Assembly: GCF_032337115.1 (NCBI RefSeq)
Contig: NZ_JAVXZY010000005.1
Coordinates: 1 to 64,000 of the forward strand
Origin: Roseateles_C aquae
GTDB taxonomy: Bacteria > Pseudomonadota > Gammaproteobacteria > Burkholderiales > Burkholderiaceae_C
Direction: 5' to 3'
DNA: 64,000 nucleotides
Part shown: piece by piece, positions 58,353 through 64,000 of the stretch
Layout of the letters: each line of letters opens with the position of its first letter
How positions within the stretch are numbered: position 1 is the first letter of the stretch
Notes under the pieces: model-generated
What the model saw: the letters and a program-made list of their open reading frames with translations, nothing else
Database searches by the model: none
What the model was told of the DNA's origin: nothing
Translations under genes and position numbers: made by a program

Positions 58353-60749
58353 GTGAGTCGATTCCAAGTTCGCAAAGTCGCCGTGCTCGGCGCTGGCGTG
58401 ATGGGCGCGCAGATTGCTGCGCATCTGGTCAACGTCAAGGTCCCGGTGGTGCTGTTCGACCTGCCGGCCAAAGAAGGCGCTAAGAACGGCATCGTCAGCA
58501 AGGCCGTTGACGGCCTGAAGAAGCTCAAGCCCTCGCCGCTGGGCGTACCCGAAGACGCAGCGCTGATCCAGCAAGCCAATTACGAAGAGCATCTGGAACA
58601 GCTGCGCGATTGCGACCTGATCATCGAGGCGATCGCCGAACGGATGGACTGGAAGCTCGATCTGTACACCAAGATCGCGCCCTTCGTTGCGCCGCATGCG
58701 ATCGTCGCCTCCAACACCTCGGGCCTGTCGATCACCAAGCTGTCGGAAGTGCTGCCCGAAGAAATCAAGCCGCGCTTCTGCGGCATCCATTTCTTCAACC
58801 CGCCGCGCTATATGTACCTGGTCGAGCTGATCAACACGCCGACCACGCGCCCGGAAGTGATCGACCAGCTGGAAAGCTTCGTCACCACCGCCGTCGGCAA
58901 GGGCGTGGTGCGCGCCAATGACACGCCCAACTTCGTCGCCAACCGCGTCGGCATCGCCGGCATGATGGCCACGATGATCGAGGCCGAGAAGTTCGGCCTG
59001 AGCTTCGACGTCGTCGACGACCTGACCGGCAAGAAGCTCGGCCGGGCCTCCAGCGGCACTTTCCGCACGGCGGACGTGGTGGGCCTGGACACGATGGCGC
59101 ACGTGGTCAAGACCATGCAGGACAACCTGCAGGACGACCCCTTCTACTCGACCTACGCCACGCCCAAGGTGCTGGCCGCGCTGATCGAGAAGGGCGCCCT
59201 GGGCCAGAAGACCAAGGCGGGCTTCTTCAAGAAGGTCGGCAAGGATGTGTTGCGCCTCGACCCGGCCACCGGCGAGTACGTCGCCGCTGGCAAGAAGGCC
59301 GACGAGATCGTCGCCCGCATGCTCAAGAAGCCGGCCGCTGATCGCATCAAGCTGCTGCGTGAATCGAGCAACCCGCAGGCGCAGTTCCTGTGGTCCATCC
59401 TGCGCGACAGCTTCCACTACGTGGCCGTGCATCTGGCCAGCGTGGCCGACACCGCCCGCGAGATCGACTTCGCGATGCGCTGGGGTTTCGGCTCGCAACA
59501 AGGCCCCTTCGAGCTGTGGCAAGCCGCCGGCTGGAAGCAGGTCGCCGAGTGGATTTCGGCCGACATCGCCGAAGGCAAGACGCTGAGCAATGCGCCGCTG
59601 CCGGCCTGGGTGTTCGAAGGCCCGGTGGCCGAGAACGGTGGCGTGCACAGCGCCGCGGGTTCTTGGAGCGCCGCCGAAGGCAAGTTCAAGGCGAAGCCTA
59701 AGCTGCCGGTCTATGAGCGTCAGGCCTTCCCGGAAAGCCTGGTCGGCGAGGCCGCGCCCGAGCCGCTGAAGGCCGGCACCGAGCTGTTCAAGAACGAGGA
59801 AGTGCGCGTCTGGACGCTGGACAAGGAGGTCGTCATCGCCTCGATCACCGCCAAGCTGCACCTGATCAGCCCGACGGTGACCGAAGGCCTGCTCAAGGCC
59901 GTCGAGATCGCCGAGGCCGGCTACAAGGGCCTGGTCATCTGGTCGCCTGACGATGTGTTCTCCGCCGGTGCCAACCTGGAAGCGCTGATGCCCGTCTTCA
60001 TGACCAAGGGCGCCAAGGGCATCGCTCCGGAAGAGAAGAAGCTGCAGGACATGATGCTGCGCCTCCGCTACGCCAATGTGCCGGTGATCGCCGCGATGCG
60101 TGGCCTGGCCCTGGGCGGTGGTGCGGAGCTGGCGGTGCACTGCGCCCGTCGCGTCGCGCACATGGAAAGTTATGTGGGCCTGGTTGAAGTCGGCGTGGGC
60201 CTGATCCCCGGCGGCGGCGGCCTGACCTATATCGCCCGCCGCGCTGCCGAGATGGCCGCTGCCGGCAACGCCAATGCCGACATCTTCATGTTCCTGAAGG
60301 ATGGCTTCACGACCGCGGCCACCGCCAAGGTCGCCACCTCGGCGATCGAGGCCAAGAAGAACGGCTTCCTGCTGGACAGCGATGTGATCGTGCCGAACAA
60401 GGACGAGCTGCTCTATGTCGCCTCGGCCCAGGCCCGTGCGATGTTCGATTCCGGCTACCGCGCGCCGCTGAAGGCCAAGTTCCCGGTCGCCGGTCGCTCG
60501 GGCATTGCCACCATCAAGGGCCAGCTGGCCAATATGCGTGACGGCGGCTTCATCAGCCAGCACGACTTCCATCTCGCCAGCCTGATCGCCGATGTGGTCT
60601 GCGGCGGTGCGGTCGAAGCCGGTTCGCTGGTTGACGAGGAATACCTGATGTCGCTGGAGCGCAAGCACTTCTGCAGCCTGCTGGAGCATCCGAAGACGCA
60701 GGAGCGGATCATGGGCATGCTCCAAACCGGCAAACCCGTTAGGAATTGA
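58353..60749 (+). CDS. 3-hydroxyacyl-CoA dehydrogenase / enoyl-CoA hydratase (FadB/FadN type)
   Basis: The 798-aa bifunctional enzyme has the NAD-binding domain first (VAVLGAGVMGAQIAAHL), FFNPPRYMYLVELI with the 3-hydroxyacyl dehydrogenase signature and the ANRVGI helix, then a C-terminal enoyl-CoA hydratase/isomerase domain (SAGANLEALMP, AMRGLALGGGAELAVHCARR, GLIPGGGGLTYIA). This order is the reverse of E. coli FadB and matches FadN-type proteins. Start GTG 58353 has AGGAG at 58341. Catalyses hydration and oxidation after acyl-CoA dehydrogenase. Confidence 0.94.
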   Translation: MSRFQVRKVAVLGAGVMGAQIAAHLVNVKVPVVLFDLPAKEGAKNGIVSKAVDGLKKLKPSPLGVPEDAALIQQANYEEHLEQLRDCDLIIEAIAERMDWKLDLYTKIAPFVAPHAIVASNTSGLSITKLSEVLPEEIKPRFCGIHFFNPPRYMYLVELINTPTTRPEVIDQLESFVTTAVGKGVVRANDTPNFVANRVGIAGMMATMIEAEKFGLSFDVVDDLTGKKLGRASSGTFRTADVVGLDTMAHVVKTMQDNLQDDPFYSTYATPKVLAALIEKGALGQKTKAGFFKKVGKDVLRLDPATGEYVAAGKKADEIVARMLKKPAADRIKLLRESSNPQAQFLWSILRDSFHYVAVHLASVADTAREIDFAMRWGFGSQQGPFELWQAAGWKQVAEWISADIAEGKTLSNAPLPAWVFEGPVAENGGVHSAAGSWSAAEGKFKAKPKLPVYERQAFPESLVGEAAPEPLKAGTELFKNEEVRVWTLDKEVVIASITAKLHLISPTVTEGLLKAVEIAEAGYKGLVIWSPDDVFSAGANLEALMPVFMTKGAKGIAPEEKKLQDMMLRLRYANVPVIAAMRGLALGGGAELAVHCARRVAHMESYVGLVEVGVGLIPGGGGLTYIARRAAEMAAAGNANADIFMFLKDGFTTAATAKVATSAIEAKKNGFLLDSDVIVPNKDELLYVASAQARAMFDSGYRAPLKAKFPVAGRSGIATIKGQLANMRDGGFISQHDFHLASLIADVVCGGAVEAGSLVDEEYLMSLERKHFCSLLEHPKTQERIMGMLQTGKPVRN

Positions 60750-60894
60750 GAGAGGGCTACTGCGCGAACGTCATGCGTCGTTGGGCGGTGCTCGGAATCC
60801 TCACGACCCTCAAGGTCGCTCCGGTTCCTGCGCTCCGTCCGCCTAGCCTGACGCTCGCTCGCTACGCCCCGACACAGCCCGAAGACCTTGTCCT

Positions 60895-61392
60895 ATGACT
60901 GCTGCCAACCGCCTCGCTCGCACGCTGTCCAAGCTGGACGTACTGCCCGCTGCGCTGCGCCCTGTGGCGCGCAATTCGGTGCTGCGCCGTGCCGTGCCCT
61001 TTACCGGCACGGCCAAGCTGGACTTTGTGCGGCTGGATGCCGAGGTGGCGGAGATTGCCATCGCCAATCGGCGGCCGGTGCAGAACCATATCGGCGGCGT
61101 TCATGCCGCGGCGATGGGCCTGCTGGCCGAGACGGCGACGGGCATGGTGGTGGGCATGAACGTGCGCGACGACTGCCTGCCGCTGTGCAAGTCCATGCAT
61201 GTGGATTTCAAGAAGCGCGCCAGTGGTGCGATGCGGGCTCGTGCCACGCTGAGCGCCGCACAGCGCGAGCTGATGCAGGCCGAGCCCAAGGGCGAGGTCA
61301 CGGTGTCGGTGGTGGTGACGGATGAGGCCGGTGTGAACCCGGTTGAATGTGAATTTGTCTGGGCTTGGATACCCAAGACCCCCAAGAACTGA
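60895..61392 (+). CDS. DUF4442 hot-dog-fold thioesterase
   Basis: A 165-aa protein of the DUF4442/PaaI-like hot-dog fold: RRPVQNHIGGVHAAAMGLLAE helix region followed by the KSMHVDFKKRASGAMRARA strands. It probably hydrolyses an acyl-CoA thioester to relieve CoA shortage. It lies between FadB and FadA, 12 bp before the latter. Confidence 0.82.
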   Translation: MTAANRLARTLSKLDVLPAALRPVARNSVLRRAVPFTGTAKLDFVRLDAEVAEIAIANRRPVQNHIGGVHAAAMGLLAETATGMVVGMNVRDDCLPLCKSMHVDFKKRASGAMRARATLSAAQRELMQAEPKGEVTVSVVVTDEAGVNPVECEFVWAWIPKTPKN

Positions 61393-61404
61393 AAGGTTGA
61401 AATC

Positions 61405-62619
61405 ATGGCCAAGCAAGTGCAAGAAGCCTATATCTGCGCCGCTACCCGTCTGCCCATCGGCAAGTCGGGCCGTGGTTACTACAAGAACACCCGCCCGGAC
61501 GAGATGCTGGTGCGCGCCATCCAGGCCGCCCTGGCGCAAGTGCCCGGTCTTGACCCCGCCGCCATCGAAGACGCCATCATTGGCTGCTCCTTCCCCGAGG
61601 GCGAACAGGGCATGAACATCGCCCGCGTGGGCGCCGTCTTGTCCGGCCTGCCGAACACCGTTGGTGGCGTGACGGTGAACCGCTATTGCGCTTCCGGCAT
61701 CACCGCGCTGCAGATGGCGGCTGACCGCATCCGCGTCGGCGAGGCCGAGGTGATGATCGCCGGCGGCGTCGAGTCGATGAGCATGGTGCCCATGGGCGGC
61801 AACAAGCCCTCGCTGTCGCCGCTGATCTTTGAACGTGACGAGAACATCGGCATCGCCTACGGCATGGGCCTGACGGCCGAGAAGGTCGCCGAGCGCTGGA
61901 AGATCAGCCGCGAAGCGCAAGACGAATTCGCGCTGGAATCGCACCGCCGCGCGCTGGCCGCGATGGAAGCCGGGCACTTCGCCGCCGAGATGACGCCGTT
62001 CGAAATCATCGAGCGCACGCCGAATCTGGCCGATGGCAGCATCAGCGAGCGTCGCCGCGTGGTCGAGCTGGACGAAGGCCCGCGCAAGGACACCTCGCTG
62101 GAAGGCCTGGCCAAGCTGAAGCCGGTGTTCGCCGCCAAGGGCAGCGTCACCGCCGGCAACAGCTCGCAGACCTCGGACGGCGCTGGCGCGCTGATCGTCG
62201 CCTCGGAAGCCGCGGTCAAGCGCTTCGGCCTGACCCCGCTGGCCCGTTTCGTCTCCTTCGCCGTGCGCGGCGTGCCGCCGGAAATCATGGGCATCGGCCC
62301 GATCGAAGCCATCCCTGCCGCGCTGAAGCTGGCCGGCATCTCGGCGGCTGATCTGGGCTGGGTCGAGCTGAACGAAGCCTTTGCCGCGCAATCGCTGGCC
62401 GTGCTGAACGATCTGGACAGCAAGGGCATCGTGCTCGACCGCTCGCGCGTGAACCCGAACGGCGGCGCCATCGCCCTGGGCCACCCGCTGGGCGCCACCG
62501 GCGCCATCCGTGCCGCCTCGGTGATCCACGGCCTGCGCCGCACCGGCGCCAAGTACGGCATGGTGACGATGTGCGTGGGTGCCGGTCAGGGTGCCGCGGG
62601 CATTCTGGAACGCGTCTAA
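61405..62619 (+). CDS. fadA: Acetyl-CoA C-acyltransferase (thiolase, FadA type)
   Basis: A 404-aa thiolase ending the beta-oxidation cycle. Active-site nucleophile Cys in VNRYCASGITALQ, His in NGGAIALGHPLGATG, and the second Cys in MVTMCVGAGQGAAG. Full length with normal domain order. AAAGGTTGAAATC precedes ATG 61405. It is followed by a strong terminator, ending the cluster's main message. Confidence 0.96.
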   Translation: MAKQVQEAYICAATRLPIGKSGRGYYKNTRPDEMLVRAIQAALAQVPGLDPAAIEDAIIGCSFPEGEQGMNIARVGAVLSGLPNTVGGVTVNRYCASGITALQMAADRIRVGEAEVMIAGGVESMSMVPMGGNKPSLSPLIFERDENIGIAYGMGLTAEKVAERWKISREAQDEFALESHRRALAAMEAGHFAAEMTPFEIIERTPNLADGSISERRRVVELDEGPRKDTSLEGLAKLKPVFAAKGSVTAGNSSQTSDGAGALIVASEAAVKRFGLTPLARFVSFAVRGVPPEIMGIGPIEAIPAALKLAGISAADLGWVELNEAFAAQSLAVLNDLDSKGIVLDRSRVNPNGGAIALGHPLGATGAIRAASVIHGLRRTGAKYGMVTMCVGAGQGAAGILERV

Positions 62620-62628
62620 ACTGTGCCG

Positions 62629-62657
62629 AAAAACGCGGCCTGCGGGCCGCGTTTTTG
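62629..62657 (+). terminator. Intrinsic terminator after fadA
   Basis: AAAAACGCGGCC (62629-62640), TGCG, GGCCGCGTTTTT (62645-62656): 12-bp arms with a T-tract right after, 9 bp past the fadA stop. Confidence 0.95.
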
Positions 62658-62699
62658 TTTGGGCGCTGCTGCCCTGTGTTGATCTGACAGGAGCTTGCC

Positions 62700-63257
62700 A
62701 TGTGCACACCGCAAGACAAGGACTCGATCGAGCCGCGCCGCCGCTGGCTGCTGGCCGCCGGCCTGCTGCCGTCCACGGCGCTGCTGAGCGGCTGCCAGGG
62801 GCGCTTGCCAGAGGGCTTCCAGCAGTGGAAAGAGGCGCAGACCGCCGTGCTAGAACTGCGCTTCAGGTCGCGCCGCCACGAGGGCGACTGGACACTGCCG
62901 CAGACGCTGATCCATCTGGCGCAGAGCATCGAGTACTCGATCAGCGGCTATCCCGAGGCCAAGCCCGCCTGGTTCCAGGCTACGCTGGGCAAGACCGCGT
63001 TCGCGCTCTTCGACGCGCGTGGCGAGATGAGCCATAACCGCGACGAGCCCATCCCCGGCGCGCCGGCGCTGGACCGTGAGGCGACGCTGAAGCAGGGCGT
63101 GCAGCGCCTGCTCGATGCGATGGAGGCCTTCGCCGCCTACACGGGGCCGCTGAAGCCGCACTTTGCCTATGGCCAGCTGGACCGGGCCGCCTATGAGCGC
63201 GCCCACCTGATGCACCTGGCCAATCACTGGGAACGCATCAAGCCGGCTGCGTCCTGA
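62700..63257 (+). CDS. DUF1569 protein with Tat and lipoprotein-like leader
   Basis: A 185-aa protein with PRRRWLLAAGLLPSTALLSGC, which combines an RRRW Tat-like motif and a lipobox (LLSGC), so it may be a Tat-exported lipoprotein. The mature part matches DUF1569, a DinB-like helical fold: TLPQTLIHLAQSIEYSISGY, then HLMHLANHWERIKPA. Function unknown. AGGAG lies just before ATG 62700. It has its own transcription unit after the fadA terminator. Confidence 0.8.
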   Translation: MCTPQDKDSIEPRRRWLLAAGLLPSTALLSGCQGRLPEGFQQWKEAQTAVLELRFRSRRHEGDWTLPQTLIHLAQSIEYSISGYPEAKPAWFQATLGKTAFALFDARGEMSHNRDEPIPGAPALDREATLKQGVQRLLDAMEAFAAYTGPLKPHFAYGQLDRAAYERAHLMHLANHWERIKPAAS

Positions 63258-63348
63258 GGCCGGCGTCTGGCATGATCGCGCCCAGAAGTTTGGCCCACTC
63301 AGGGCTGACGCCAGAGATGGAAGCACATGCTCCGAGCTCCCTGTTGAG

Positions 63349-63374
63349 CCTCCGTGTCTCTGTGCCTCTGTGGT
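63349..63374 (+). repeat. Copy of a CTCCGTGTCTCTGTGCCTCTG-type dispersed sequence
   Basis: CCTCCGTGTCTCTGTGCCTC and the following TGTGGT are a pyrimidine/GT-rich string that I have met as an interspersed sequence in unrelated bacterial genomes. Its origin is unknown to me. It lies 50 bp upstream of the enoyl-CoA hydratase start. Confidence 0.4.
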
Positions 63375-63426
63375 TTGTTTTTTGCTGTTGAAAGCACCCC
63401 GCGTGCCTTCCACTGGAGTACCCCTC

Positions 63427-64000
63427 ATGAGCATCAAGAGCTTTATCGCCAACGGCGTGCTGACCCTGGAGATCGCACGCCCCGAGAAGAAGAACGCACT
63501 GACCCGTGCGATGTACCAGACCATGGCCGATACCCTGGTGGCCGCCAACGCCGACAAGAGCGTGCGCGCCGTGCTGATCCAGGGCCAGCCGCAGATCTTC
63601 ACCTCGGGCAATGACATCGAGGACTTCATGGGCAGCCCGCCGCGGGACGACGAGGCGCCGGTGTTCCAGTTCATGCGCGCGCTGCTGGGCTGCGAGAAGC
63701 CGGTGATCGCGGCGGTCAATGGCGCGGCCATCGGCATTGGCACCACGCTGCTGCTGCACTGTGATTTCGTCTATGTGGCCGACGACGCGCGCCTGGCCAT
63801 GCCTTTTGTGAGTCTGGGCCTGGTGCCGGAGTTCGGCTCCAGCCTGGTGGTGCCGCGCCTGATGGGCCATGTGAAGGCGGCCGAGAAGCTGCTGCTGGGC
63901 GACCCCTTCACCGGCGCCGACGCGGTCGAATGCGGCATCGCCAACGCGGTGCTGCCGGCCAGCGAGGTGGTCAACCAGGCCCGCCGCGTGGCCGAGCGCT
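63427..64000 (+). CDS. Enoyl-CoA hydratase/isomerase, cut by the window end
   Basis: The open frame from ATG 63427 has no stop before 64000 (191 full codons). It begins MSIKSFIANGVLTLEIARPE and contains the crotonase oxyanion segments SGNDIEDFMG (where typical hydratases have SGADL) and AVNGAAIGIGTTLLLHCDF, then FVSLGLVPEFGSS. The second catalytic Glu is likely the one in VPEFGSS. Likely acts in fatty-acid or related CoA degradation with the upstream cluster, though the terminator after fadA suggests separate transcription. Confidence 0.9.
   Translation, partial: MSIKSFIANGVLTLEIARPEKKNALTRAMYQTMADTLVAANADKSVRAVLIQGQPQIFTSGNDIEDFMGSPPRDDEAPVFQFMRALLGCEKPVIAAVNGAAIGIGTTLLLHCDFVYVADDARLAMPFVSLGLVPEFGSSLVVPRLMGHVKAAEKLLLGDPFTGADAVECGIANAVLPASEVVNQARRVAER

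Noticed and set aside
58251..60725. 824-codon minus-strand frame opposite FadB
   Set aside because: His/Gly/Arg-rich shadow of the strong fadB-type coding frame.
60750..60894. Possible small gene or RNA in the FadB-thioesterase gap
   Set aside because: Several short G/C-rich repeats of GCTCGC/CGCTC type but no open frame with start and ribosome site; reported as nothing.
1..64000. CRISPR arrays, insertion sequences or rRNA genes
   Set aside because: No regularly spaced repeats with unique spacers, no transposase motifs and no rRNA-like sequence were seen.

Overview
The window looks like chromosome of a high-GC betaproteobacterium, most likely Burkholderiales of the Rubrivivax/Roseateles/Leptothrix type. 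The clues are the gene order lolB-ispE-tRNA-Gln-prs-rplY-pth, the TetR/acyl-CoA dehydrogenase/FadB/FadA cluster, a PEP-CTERM protein and SorAB-type sulfite oxidation. This assignment is inference from gene content; no rRNA is present.

Layout. 1-3355: rsmD, coaD, a YfhL-type ferredoxin, an exported metallo-beta-lactamase-fold protein and a PEP-CTERM protein. 3372-30034: a large minus-strand cobalamin locus. It starts at a cobalamin riboswitch (29845-30034) and runs btuB, cobU, btuF, btuC, btuD-like, cobB, ExbB-like, (75-bp repeat ORF), DUF2149/ExbD-like, exported CobN-like protein, TonB receptor, bluB, cobO, cbiB, cobD, cobQ, second BtuF-like protein, cobT; nearly all junctions overlap. A signalling block (two kinases and an HD-GYP response regulator, 4822-9530) separates cobT from cobS and cobC. 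Corrin-ring genes before cobyrinate are not in the window. The locus covers uptake, a,c-amidation, adenosylation, nucleotide-loop assembly and lower-ligand synthesis, plus an unusual energised module (ExbB, DUF2149, exported CobN-like, TonB receptor) that may handle a metallo-tetrapyrrole in the periplasm.

30076-45638: housekeeping genes (pth, rplY, prs, tRNA-Gln, ispE, lolB, a TPR protein, mutM, mutY, rapZ, recN, nadK, hrcA) with a serine hydrolase inserted between pth and rplY. The 3' half of ispE differs in composition from its 5' half.

45745-50350: a small island next to a tRNA with anticodon CAT. It has a visibly A+T-rich three-gene operon (46175-49078) that I read as an ABC three-component (ABC-3C) conflict/defence system: SMEK-domain protein, small middle component, and DUF2326 SMC-like ATPase. 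This is followed by a decayed P2-type phage replication gene (gpA). It is the best candidate for an accessory system of special interest.

50379-55000: sorA/sorB sulfite dehydrogenase, a membrane-anchored TAXI-type binding protein, a glycine-zipper lipoprotein and an HNH endonuclease. 55173-64000: a fatty-acid beta-oxidation cluster headed by a TetR regulator with a palindromic operator, ending in an enoyl-CoA hydratase cut by the window edge.
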